Shown here: one piece after another, positions 8,295-16,103 of the stretch
Numbering within the stretch: position 1 is the stretch's first letter
Layout of the letters: each line of letters starts with the position of its first letter
From: an uncultured Bacilli bacterium
Lineage (GTDB): Bacteria; Bacillota_I; Bacilli_A; RF39; UBA660
Assembly (NCBI GenBank): GCA_934129885.1
Contig: CAKOWU010000002.1
Location: 62,001 to 126,000, forward strand
Direction: 5' to 3'
DNA: 64,000 nt
Made by a program: the position numbers and the translations under genes
The notes under the pieces: generated by a model
What the model was told of the DNA's origin: nothing
The model's input: only the letters and a program-made list of their open reading frames with translations
The model's database searches: none

Positions 8295-9503
8295 ATGGAT
8301 TTTGAAGTAATAATTCTCGGCAGCGACGCAAACGCCTACTACATGGCGAGATGTTATCATGAAGCCTATAATAGAAAAGCCAAAATACTTTCTGCTAAAC
8401 CCATGAGTTTCGTAGAACACTCTAAAATAATAGATAAAACCTATAACGAAGGATTATGGGATGAAAATAAGTTCGCAGATATATTAAATAGCTACGTAAA
8501 AAATATAGACGCCAAAAAAATAGTATGCATCTCCTCTAACGAAACATACGCTAGAGGACTTGTAAAAAATAAAAATAAACTAGATAAAAGAATACTATTT
8601 AACTACGTTGATTTAGACTTCCTAGACTCACTTATGATGAAAGATGAATTTTTCTTAAAATACAAGGGGTCAGATCTTTTGCCAAAAACAGTCATCTATA
8701 ACCCTAAAGATGAAATAACTATCCCCTTTGACTTCCCTATTATCATCAAACCAGCCAACGTAATTACCTATAACCATGTAGAATTTGAAGGCAAGAAAAA
8801 GATATATAAATTAAATAATATAGCTGAGGTAGTTGAAACAATAAACTATATTAAAAACAGTGATTACAAAGATAACCTAATCATTCAGGAATATATTGAA
8901 GGCGACGATAGTAACCTATTCGACGCTGTAGTTTACTGCAACAAAGAGGGAAAATGTCAGTGCATGGCCTTCGCCCAAATAGGACTTGGAGAACATACCG
9001 AAAAAATGGTCGGTAACGCCGCCGCTTTAATTAATGGTTTTAACACCAATACCTATGACGAAAAAGTTCCACTTAAATTTAAAGAGTTTATGGAACAAAT
9101 AAAATTTAAAGGTCTTGCTGAGATTGATATCAAATACGATAGAAAAGATAAAAAGTATAAAATACTAGAAATAAACGCTAGACAAGGACGAAGTAGTTAC
9201 TACGTTACTGCCGCCGGCTGTAACCTCGTAAAAATAGTTGTAGATGATTTAGTATATAATAAAACATCAGACTTTAAACTACTTAAAAACGAAGTACTAC
9301 TTACTTATGTACCAAAGGGTATAATTAAAAAATATGTTGTTAATAAAGATTTTAAAAAAGAGGCTTTAAAACTTTATAAAGAAAAAAAATATGTAAACCC
9401 TATAATCTATAAAAAAGACATGCCTCTTAAAAGAATACTATTCTTAATAAGAAAACAATTACGTTATTACAAAGATTATAAAAATGGATATTGGAAATAT
9501 TAG
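8295..9503 (+). CDS. ATP-grasp ligase, D-aspartate ligase (Aslfm)-like, 402 aa
   Basis: The N-terminal domain begins FEVIILGSDANAYYMARCYHEAY. The LGSD.N.Y.MAR pattern is shared with Enterococcus faecium Aslfm, which adds D-Asp to the lysine side chain of peptidoglycan precursors. The ATP-grasp core follows: FPIIIKPAN (about 150), IIQEYIEGDDSNL (about 195), GLAEIDIKYD and ILEINARQGRSSYYV (about 290), with the metal-binding Glu/Asn pair. It lies between an alanine racemase and an AsnB-type amidotransferase. This is the gene set expected for making and amidating a D-Asp/D-Asn cross-bridge (inference). Other ATP-grasp carboxylate-amine ligase roles remain possible. The start follows TTAAGGAGGAA. 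Confidence 0.75.
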   Translation: MDFEVIILGSDANAYYMARCYHEAYNRKAKILSAKPMSFVEHSKIIDKTYNEGLWDENKFADILNSYVKNIDAKKIVCISSNETYARGLVKNKNKLDKRILFNYVDLDFLDSLMMKDEFFLKYKGSDLLPKTVIYNPKDEITIPFDFPIIIKPANVITYNHVEFEGKKKIYKLNNIAEVVETINYIKNSDYKDNLIIQEYIEGDDSNLFDAVVYCNKEGKCQCMAFAQIGLGEHTEKMVGNAAALINGFNTNTYDEKVPLKFKEFMEQIKFKGLAEIDIKYDRKDKKYKILEINARQGRSSYYVTAAGCNLVKIVVDDLVYNKTSDFKLLKNEVLLTYVPKGIIKKYVVNKDFKKEALKLYKEKKYVNPIIYKKDMPLKRILFLIRKQLRYYKDYKNGYWKY

Positions 9504-9517
9504 AAAGGAAATGCAAT

Positions 9518-11350
9518 ATGTGTGGTTTTTGTGGATACATAAACACTAAAGATAAAAATATAATAAAAAAAATGACCGATGAGATAGCCCATCGTGGCCC
9601 TGATGATGAATCTTATTATAAAGATGACTACATTGCTATGGGATTTAGAAGGTTATCAATTATTGACCTAAAAGGTGGCAGACAGCCAATGACCAATGAA
9701 GATGACTCTATGGTCATAACCTTTAATGGAGAAATATATAACTTTAAAGACATAAAAGAAGACCTGATAAAAAAAGGACATATCTTTAAAACAAACGCCG
9801 ATACCGAAGTTATCCTACATGGTTATGAAGAATATGGCGAGAAAATACTTGATAAATTAAGAGGAATGTTCGGTTTCGTTATTTGGGATAAAAAAAATAA
9901 AAAGTTATTTGGTGCAAGAGACCACTTTGGTCAAAAACCATTCTACTATGGTAAAATGAATGATACTTTCATGTATGGTTCAGAAATAAAAAGTTTTTTA
10001 AGACACCCAGACTTTAAAAAAGAGGTTAATAAAGAGGCTCTAAAACCTTATTTAACCTTCCAAACTTCAGTACTTGAAGAAACATTTTTCAAAGGAATAT
10101 ACAAGCTTCTCCCAGGGCATAGTTTCACATATGATGTTGAAACAGGAAAAATAGAAACAAAAAAATACTACCAAGTAAAATTTTCTCCAAAGAAACAAGA
10201 TTTTGATAAACTGGTAAAAGAAATAGATAAAACCATTACGAGTTCTATTGACGCTCACCTAATAAGTGATGTTCCTCTTGGAGCCTATCTATCTGGCGGG
10301 ATTGACTCATCATATGTCGCATCATATTTAAAACCAGATAAAACCTTTTCTGTTGGCTTTGATTATAAAGATTTTAACGAAGTACCACTTGCCAAAGATC
10401 TATCAGATATTCTGCACATTCAAAATATAAACGAACTAATAACATCTGATGACTTCTTTGAAAGTATTTCGGACGTAGAATATTACGCCGACGAACCTAC
10501 CGCAAATATGTCAGCCGTACCATTATATTTCTTATCTAAACTAGCGAGAAAGCACGTAAAAGTAGTCTTATCAGGTGAAGGTGCTGACGAACTATTTGGT
10601 GGTTACCCATTCTATAAAGAAGATGATTTAATCATAAAATATCGCCAAAAAGTACCTAAATTTATTCGTGTAGGTATTAAAAATATCGTCTCTGTAATGC
10701 CAGAATTCCATGGTAAAAACTTTCTTACTAAAGGTGGCTCTAAGGTAGAAGATTACTACATCGGTAATGCTTTTGTTTTTGGCAATAAAGAAGCTAACAA
10801 AGCCCTTGCGAATAAATATAAAAGTGACGTTACCTTCCAAAGTATTACTAAGAAAACATATGACGAGGTTAAAGACGAAGATGACTTAACCAAGATGCAA
10901 TACCTAGATATGCACTTCTGGTTACCAAACGATATCTTACTAAAAGCCGATAAAATGAGTATGGCAAACTCTCTAGAACTTAGAGTGCCTATTCTAGATA
11001 AAGAGGTATTTGCTCTTGCCAGCACTATACCAACGGAATATAAACTATCACATAATACAACAAAATACGCATTAAGGAAAGCCGCCTCAAAAAGAATACC
11101 AGAACAGTGGTACAAAAGGCCCAAAAAAGGATTCCCTGTACCTATTATAAAATGGTTTAGAGAAGAAAAATATTATAACATTGCCAAAGCGATGTTCAAT
11201 AAAGACTTTGCTAGCGAATTTTTCGACGTAAAATATTTAAATAAAATACTAGATGAACACTATAAGGGAAAGAAAAATCATTGCCGTAAAATATGGACAA
11301 TATATGTATTTCTCGTTTGGTATCAAAGATTTTTCATTGATTTTGCATAA
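9518..11350 (+). CDS. asnB: Asparagine synthetase (glutamine-hydrolysing) family, AsnB/AsnH, 610 aa
   Basis: An N-terminal class II glutamine amidotransferase begins MCGFCGYINT, with Cys2 as nucleophile, then HRGPDDESY and FNGEIYNF. A synthetase domain carries the PP-loop SGGIDSS (about residue 262) and the LSGEGADELFGGY motif. The start is ATG at 9518, because Cys must be residue 2 after Met removal and AGAAAGGAA precedes it. An upstream TTG in frame would hide the Cys. The family makes asparagine from aspartate, but relatives in Gram-positive cell-wall loci (AsnH type) amidate D-Asp in the cross-bridge. Its operon partners (racemase, D-Asp-ligase-like protein) favour that second reading. 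Confidence 0.88.
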   Translation: MCGFCGYINTKDKNIIKKMTDEIAHRGPDDESYYKDDYIAMGFRRLSIIDLKGGRQPMTNEDDSMVITFNGEIYNFKDIKEDLIKKGHIFKTNADTEVILHGYEEYGEKILDKLRGMFGFVIWDKKNKKLFGARDHFGQKPFYYGKMNDTFMYGSEIKSFLRHPDFKKEVNKEALKPYLTFQTSVLEETFFKGIYKLLPGHSFTYDVETGKIETKKYYQVKFSPKKQDFDKLVKEIDKTITSSIDAHLISDVPLGAYLSGGIDSSYVASYLKPDKTFSVGFDYKDFNEVPLAKDLSDILHIQNINELITSDDFFESISDVEYYADEPTANMSAVPLYFLSKLARKHVKVVLSGEGADELFGGYPFYKEDDLIIKYRQKVPKFIRVGIKNIVSVMPEFHGKNFLTKGGSKVEDYYIGNAFVFGNKEANKALANKYKSDVTFQSITKKTYDEVKDEDDLTKMQYLDMHFWLPNDILLKADKMSMANSLELRVPILDKEVFALASTIPTEYKLSHNTTKYALRKAASKRIPEQWYKRPKKGFPVPIIKWFREEKYYNIAKAMFNKDFASEFFDVKYLNKILDEHYKGKKNHCRKIWTIYVFLVWYQRFFIDFA

Positions 11351-11352
11351 TA

Positions 11353-11383
11353 AAACATACGAATAAAATCCGTATGTTTTTCT
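11353..11383. terminator. Bidirectional terminator between asnB and argS
   Basis: ACATACG and CGTATGT arms flanked by A- and T-runs sit between two convergent stop codons. They can end transcription from both sides. Confidence 0.8.
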
Positions 11384-11384
11384 T

Positions 11385-13040
11385 TTACATAGCACTTGGG
11401 ATATCAATACCAAGTAGTCCTAGTAACTCTTTAATAACCCTATTATTAAATGTTAATAAAGCATTAAAATCTTCTTTTTGCTTACCTTCGATATCACTCA
11501 TTCTGTTATTTTGATAAAAGTTATTTGAAAGCACTGCGAGTTCATATAAATAGTCTGCAATATAATGTGGTCTTCTCTCTTTAGCGGCTAAATCAATAAC
11601 ATTAGATACTTCTAATAATTTAAGTCTTAAGGCTTTATCATATTCATTATAAACAGTATCAGATAACTCATAACACTCATCGATAATTTTATTTATTCTA
11701 AGATAAGTATATAAAATATACGGACCTGTCTTACCGTTAACTTCACAGAACTTCTTAATATCAAAAATATAGTTTCTTTCCATATTGTTCTGTAAATCAG
11801 CAAACTTTAAAATAGCGTTTATGATCTTGTCTAAATCCTCTTTAGGCATATCTTTATTTTCTTCTCTTAAATTGATAAAGTTTTCTCTAACTTCTTCAAT
11901 TAAACCTTCTAATTTTAATGCTCCACCACTTCTTGTCTTAAATGGTTTATTATCTTTACCATTAACCGTTCCAAAACCATGGTGTTCAAACTTACCTTCA
12001 TAAATGTGGGCCTTTTTAGCCGCTCTAAACACTTGTGTAAAGTGCATTGACTGTCTCTCGTCCGCAATATAAATAATACCGTCAGGATGATAATCTTCTT
12101 CTCTTTGTAAAATAGTACCTAAATCGGATGTTGCGTATAAAAATGCACCATCACTTTTCTCTACTATACAAGGCGGAATATCAATCTTATCATCATCCTC
12201 TTTTACTTCAATTATTTTAGCGCCTTTATCTACGATAATATAATCTTCTAACATCTTAAATAATCTGTCATAATATTTATATGCATCACTTTCACCATAC
12301 CATAAATCAAAATCAACAGACAAATAACGGTAAATTCTCTTTATATCTTGAATAGATATTTCCATTATCTTTTGCCATAGTATTTTATAATCATGATCTC
12401 CATCTTGAAGCTTTTTAGTAATCAATGCACATTCATTTTTAACTTCTTCATTTTCCTTACATAAACCACTTATTTTAGGATAAGTCTCATTTAAGTAAGC
12501 AAGATCGAAATCTATATCTTTGATATCTACCCCAGGATTATCCTTTAAAATACCATATATAACTTGTCCAATTTGAAGACCAAAATCTCCTAAATGCACA
12601 TCACTTACAGTCTTATACCCTTTATATTTTAATATATTATTAATTGACTGGCCAATAATCGCACTTCTTAAGTGTCCAACGTGTAATGGTTTTGCCACGT
12701 TTGGGCCACCATAATCTAAAACATAAAGTCCTTCCTCTTTAGATGTTAATGAATCACTATTAATCAGTTGCCTAATCTCGCCACTAATATATTTATCGCT
12801 CACAGTAATATTAATAAATCCCGGACCAGCGACTTCTAGATTCTTAAAATAATCATCATAACGTGCATCTTCCTTTATCTTATTTATAACCTCACTTGCA
12901 ATTTGAAATGGGGCTTTGTGATAAAGTTTCGCTAGTTTAAAACAACCATCAAACTGGTAATCAGCGGCTTTAGATGCTGAGATCTTAACTTCATTTTCAT
13001 AGCCTAATTCTTTAAGTGCTTTTTCAAATAATTCTATCAT
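11385..13040 (-). CDS. argS: Arginyl-tRNA synthetase, 551 aa
   Basis: This is a class I synthetase. An N-terminal Add-1 domain (residues 1-85) that recognises the tRNA D-loop is followed by the HIGH-type motif in VAKPLHVGHLRSAIIG (about 120-130). The degenerate KMSK loop is PFKTRSGGALKL (about 365), as is usual for ArgRS. The C-terminal helical anticodon-binding DALR domain ends at 551. It charges tRNA-Arg in the cytoplasm. The gene is monocistronic and preceded by a T-box leader whose specifier reads an arginine codon. Its ribosome site is AAAGGAGG. Confidence 0.95.
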   Translation of the reverse strand: MIELFEKALKELGYENEVKISASKAADYQFDGCFKLAKLYHKAPFQIASEVINKIKEDARYDDYFKNLEVAGPGFINITVSDKYISGEIRQLINSDSLTSKEEGLYVLDYGGPNVAKPLHVGHLRSAIIGQSINNILKYKGYKTVSDVHLGDFGLQIGQVIYGILKDNPGVDIKDIDFDLAYLNETYPKISGLCKENEEVKNECALITKKLQDGDHDYKILWQKIMEISIQDIKRIYRYLSVDFDLWYGESDAYKYYDRLFKMLEDYIIVDKGAKIIEVKEDDDKIDIPPCIVEKSDGAFLYATSDLGTILQREEDYHPDGIIYIADERQSMHFTQVFRAAKKAHIYEGKFEHHGFGTVNGKDNKPFKTRSGGALKLEGLIEEVRENFINLREENKDMPKEDLDKIINAILKFADLQNNMERNYIFDIKKFCEVNGKTGPYILYTYLRINKIIDECYELSDTVYNEYDKALRLKLLEVSNVIDLAAKERRPHYIADYLYELAVLSNNFYQNNRMSDIEGKQKEDFNALLTFNNRVIKELLGLLGIDIPSAM

Positions 13041-13067
13041 TTTAATTCCTCCTTTAAAAAAAAATCC

Positions 13068-13258
13068 TACAAAATAAGGACGAAATAGTTCCGCGGTACC
13101 ACCTTACTTCATAGAATTACTATGCAACTTAAGTCAATAATGCTGACAAGCAAACAGTTCCAAGATACGTTCATAAAGGATTATTACTTAATTTCCACTA
13201 TCATAAGTTCACTATAAATAAGAGCCTTTACTACTACTTCTCTTCATCACCTTGTCAT
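13068..13258 (-). promoter_or_regulatory. T-box riboswitch, arginine type, upstream of argS
   Basis: The minus strand contains the T-box core AAGGTGGTACCGCGG (around 13100) followed by a terminator hairpin and a T-run. The specifier context is GAA-CGT-A, giving arginine codon CGU. This agrees with argS, 30 bases downstream. Confidence 0.92.
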
Positions 13259-13285
13259 CAATTATATAAAATTATTTTACGTTTG

Positions 13286-14026
13286 TCAAATTAAAATTTG
13301 AAATAAGACAAATGCCAAGAGTAAAAATATCATCATGGAAATAACATATATATAAGCATGTTTATTTTTATCACGTACTCCCATAAGTTTAATTCCATCA
13401 TAATTATAAAGTGTATTAAGTAGTAAACCAAGTACTACTACAATAAGTGTGAGTGGAATACTAACAAACATTAATAAAAGTCCTATTAATAAAGCAATAG
13501 ATAAAATAATGGACGTAGTGCCACATAGGCTGTATATTTCTTTATAGTTTGCTTTAGCTCCAAAGAATTTTGTATTAACTAAATATAATATAGCCGCAAA
13601 TACAAAAGATAAAGCAAACGCTACAATAACTGCAGTAATAAATAAACTTATAAGTGATAGATTTACAGAACTATTAATAGGTGAATATCCATTGTAATAA
13701 GAACTGTTATAACCTGATAAACTTAATAAATTAATATATGAGTAGCAAACCTTTGCAAACATGAATACAAAGATTCCAGCGATAATACTCATAATACCAT
13801 GAATAATAATTGATATAGTAAAATTATCTTCATTTTTACTATTCTTAATGGTATCATTTGGTTTAATTAGTAACCCTTTTATAATAAAAATAACTTTATC
13901 TAAAGTATCATTAACCTCACTATTACTTTTTTCATGGGCATTATGTACTATTGGTTCATCTTTTGTGCAGTCGCACTTCTTACCTTCATCTAACTTTTTA
14001 CCACAATTCTCACAATATTTTGCCAT
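13286..14026 (-). CDS. Zinc-ribbon membrane protein (Yip1-like), 246 aa
   Basis: Residues 1-22 form a short zinc ribbon (YCENCGKK...GKKCDC, four cysteines). A charged linker of about 40 residues leads to five or six hydrophobic helices from about residue 70 to the end. This resembles bacterial Yip1/YIP-like small membrane proteins that start with a zinc ribbon, a group of unknown function. The start follows AAGGAGGCATAAAA. It lies alone between the argS T-box and the 3' cassette of variable surface protein 1. No specific role can be read from the sequence. Confidence 0.6.
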   Translation of the reverse strand: MAKYCENCGKKLDEGKKCDCTKDEPIVHNAHEKSNSEVNDTLDKVIFIIKGLLIKPNDTIKNSKNEDNFTISIIIHGIMSIIAGIFVFMFAKVCYSYINLLSLSGYNSSYYNGYSPINSSVNLSLISLFITAVIVAFALSFVFAAILYLVNTKFFGAKANYKEIYSLCGTTSIILSIALLIGLLLMFVSIPLTLIVVVLGLLLNTLYNYDGIKLMGVRDKNKHAYIYVISMMIFLLLAFVLFQILI

Positions 14027-14149
14027 TTTTATGCCTCCTTATTTTCATACATATCTATTATATCATATTTAGACAAAATAATTTTGAAAATAATATGAAA
14101 AAATTTTGCTTTAACTATGCCAGAACTAATAAAGATATATGGAAAACAA

Positions 14150-14171
14150 AAGACCTTGATGATAAGGTCTT
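14150..14171 (-). terminator. Probable terminator downstream of variable surface gene 1
   Basis: AAGACCTT and AAGGTCTT are perfect 8-base arms around a 6-base loop, followed on the minus strand by TTGTTTTCC. The region 14190-14331 between it and the 3' cassette holds no gene. It does contain a perfect 7-base inverted repeat, CATGGCC...GGCCATG, at 14281-14308. Confidence 0.5.
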
Positions 14172-14331
14172 AAGTGAACATTCCTAACCTGAATTATTGG
14201 ACAAGTCCGATAAAACACGTTGTTAGCGTTGGAGTTAAAATAAGGTGCGATAAGACGCATCACTTTTCAAAAGTATCCATCATGGCCCGCTCTTCTGATT
14301 AGGCCATGTGTAAAATTTAAATTTAAATCGT

Positions 14332-14442
14332 CAGGCAGCTGCTGACGCAGTCGCCTGATTATTCTGCGAGACTTTCGCTATCGCTCGTCCCGCTCCTGCG
14401 TCCCTTTCAGGGACTTATCAATTGCTTCGTTTATATTTTATC
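14332..14442 (-). repeat. GC-rich 3' cassette, copy 1 (shared with 36282-36392)
   Basis: Directly after the stop codon of variable surface gene 1 lies a 111-base block that differs from its copy after gene 2 at only about three positions. It is far richer in G and C than its surroundings. Its hairpins include GTCCCT-GAA-AGGGAC and a CAGGC...GCCTG stem at its distal end. Such strict conservation outside a reading frame suggests an RNA or DNA structure with a function, or recent copying along with the upstream variable block. Confidence 0.8.
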
Positions 14443-15918
14443 TTATCCTACGGTATACGGACTATCTGAAGTCCCGTCTCCCTCAAGAGAGATGTCAGAG
14501 GATAGATAAAGAACTGGCGCCGCGCCGAAACTGTTAAGAGCGAAGTTGTAGATCAGGTTGCCGCCACTGCCCACATTGAACACGAGGCTAACGTTGGAGC
14601 TAGAGGAAGGCGCGATTGTCCATGAAAAACTTTTTGCCGCAGGTCCTGCGTAAATCCAGTTATGCGTATCACTATTATTATAACATGATGATGTAACAGA
14701 ATATGCATTTACATTTGTACATGCGGAATTGGTACTGGCTTTTACATAATCACTTTGATTCATTAATCCTACTTTACCTTTCCATTTATACGTTTGTTCC
14801 TGCGATATTGTATTTGATAAATTGGTTTCATCTTTTTTTGTTACTCCTACATTAAACATATGTGATACTACTATATTTTGAACATTACTACTTAAACTAT
14901 TATACCAATCATTATTTAAATATGTATTTAAATAAGCTTCTTTCTCCGGTAAATCTTTTAAAGTTCCATCTACAGTCCGAGGCATTTGGGTTACATTTTT
15001 TCCATTGGTATCAAGTGTAGTTGTTTTACTTCCCCATACATTGCAGCCCAAGTATGAAGATGCTTTAGAAACATAACAGTAATCTGCACTTGTACTAGAA
15101 TATCTAGTACCATCAGTTGAATTTGAACCTGTTACACCAGTAATGCTTGTTGAATACCCAGGGTCAAACACCTTATTACCTATACTACCATTCTTTATTA
15201 CCTTGAGTGTGTTATCACTTTCTACCGATATTATTCTATATGTATCTGTACCTAATGTAATATAGTTATTTGGGTTTGCTCCTCTATACACATATCTGCC
15301 TGCTTCGGTAGTATCTTTATATAAACCATCACCAGATGTTGTCGCTAACGTTTTTAAATCGTCTATACTTTTACCATTAGAAGTTATTGGTATATCACTC
15401 GTACCATCACTTTGTGTAAAGTCTAAAGTAGCGGTTAGTGATGCATCTAGTTTTGTGGGCTGTGATGTGATTTTACTATTATATGTTACACTTACATTAA
15501 GTATAGCACTCTCTCCTTTACGTAATACTCCGCCTTCTTTTAAACCTTTTGTTTCAAATAATACTGCTGGGTTATCTTCTTTAGTTAAAGTTATTTTATT
15601 AAGTTTGGCGTCTAAACTACCTTTATTTTCTACCTTAATATTATAAGTTATAGAGTCTCCTGGAGACACTAAATTGGTACTAAAAGTCGCAGTTAGTTTT
15701 TCAAAGGTTGGCTGCTCTTTTACTGATGCACTACCTACTTTATTACTAGTAGTAATATCTGTTATCTCTACATCCCATGTAGTAGATATATTAGATGTAC
15801 CAGATATCTTTAAACTACTTGCGAAAGCCGCATATCCTACGGCCATAACAACTATAACCGCAAGTAAACCTCCTATAAGTATATTTTTATTATTCTTATA
15901 ACTTCTATGTCTATTCAT
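14443..15918 (-). CDS. Variable surface protein 1: SipW-type signal, TasA-like domain, hypervariable C-terminal domain, 491 aa
   Basis: The N-terminus has a SipW-type signal (YKNNKNILIGG... VGYAAFASSL). Residues about 30-175 form a TasA-like beta domain with LVSPGDSITYNIKVENKGS. Residues about 200-491 form a second domain that starts with a TDTYRIISVESDN strand and ends GAAPVLYLSSDISLEGDG, a layout like the C-type-lectin or formylglycine-enzyme-like folds used as DGR targets. It is about 80% identical to 36393-37871. Differences cluster at about residues 438-467, in the pattern expected of adenine-directed mutagenesis (see findings). It is probably secreted or cell-bound, with a variable binding face. 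The gene follows aspS but has its own leader motif and 3' cassette. Confidence 0.85.
   Translation of the reverse strand: MNRHRSYKNNKNILIGGLLAVIVVMAVGYAAFASSLKISGTSNISTTWDVEITDITTSNKVGSASVKEQPTFEKLTATFSTNLVSPGDSITYNIKVENKGSLDAKLNKITLTKEDNPAVLFETKGLKEGGVLRKGESAILNVSVTYNSKITSQPTKLDASLTATLDFTQSDGTSDIPITSNGKSIDDLKTLATTSGDGLYKDTTEAGRYVYRGANPNNYITLGTDTYRIISVESDNTLKVIKNGSIGNKVFDPGYSTSITGVTGSNSTDGTRYSSTSADYCYVSKASSYLGCNVWGSKTTTLDTNGKNVTQMPRTVDGTLKDLPEKEAYLNTYLNNDWYNSLSSNVQNIVVSHMFNVGVTKKDETNLSNTISQEQTYKWKGKVGLMNQSDYVKASTNSACTNVNAYSVTSSCYNNSDTHNWIYAGPAAKSFSWTIAPSSSSNVSLVFNVGSGGNLIYNFALNSFGAAPVLYLSSDISLEGDGTSDSPYTVG
14524..14600 (-). other. Putative DGR variable region (VR) of surface gene 1
   Basis: Against the paralogue (36474-36550) 20 of 77 bases differ, with no indels. 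Eighteen of the 20 are at codon position 1 or 2. Pairs such as CTC/AAC, GGC/TAC, AAC/GGC, ATC/AGC, TAC/CAC and AAC/GAC keep a fixed third C, as if derived from AAC codons. The invariant GCGGCGCCAGTTC follows on the 3' side, in the position of an initiation-of-mutagenic-homing site. No template or reverse transcriptase was seen in the window. Confidence 0.7.
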
Positions 15919-15989
15919 ATTTTATCACCTTTACTACTTTAAATATACATAATATTTGGGATGAATATTGTCGAACATTTTCTTGTACG

Positions 15990-16039
15990 AAACACCTAAA
16001 ACGTCCTATTGCTACTATGGCAATGATATCAAAAAATAG
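15990..16039 (-). promoter_or_regulatory. Conserved leader motif, copy 1 (also 37942-37992 and 30870-30918)
   Basis: On the minus strand the motif reads TTTTTTGATATCATT, then GCCATAGTAGCAATAGGAC, then TTTTAGGTGTTT. It lies 72 bases before the start of surface gene 1. The same string recurs before surface gene 2 and before a BspA remnant. Sequence rather than hairpin pairing is conserved, which favours a promoter or protein site over a riboswitch. Confidence 0.55.
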
Positions 16040-16074
16040 AAATAATGTAAATAACAAAGCATATATTTGTAAGA

Positions 16075-16103
16075 AAAAGAAGACCTATTTGACAGTCTTC
16101 TAT
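16075..16103 (-). terminator. Terminator of the gatCAB-aspS unit
   Basis: On the minus strand AGAAGACTGTC...AGGTCTTCT forms a hairpin followed by a T-rich tract, overlapping the end of aspS. Confidence 0.75.

Noticed and set aside
14098..14187. Short plus-strand frame MKKFCFNYARTNKDIWKTKD
   Set aside because: It is too short, has no ribosome site and overlaps a terminator-like hairpin.
14332..14442. 3' cassette as the DGR template repeat itself
   Set aside because: It does not align with the variable block and is invariant between copies. It lacks the run of AAC codons expected of a template.
15990..16039. Leader motif as a c-di-GMP or preQ1 riboswitch
   Set aside because: The conserved cores of those riboswitches are absent and the possible hairpin is not preserved across the three copies.
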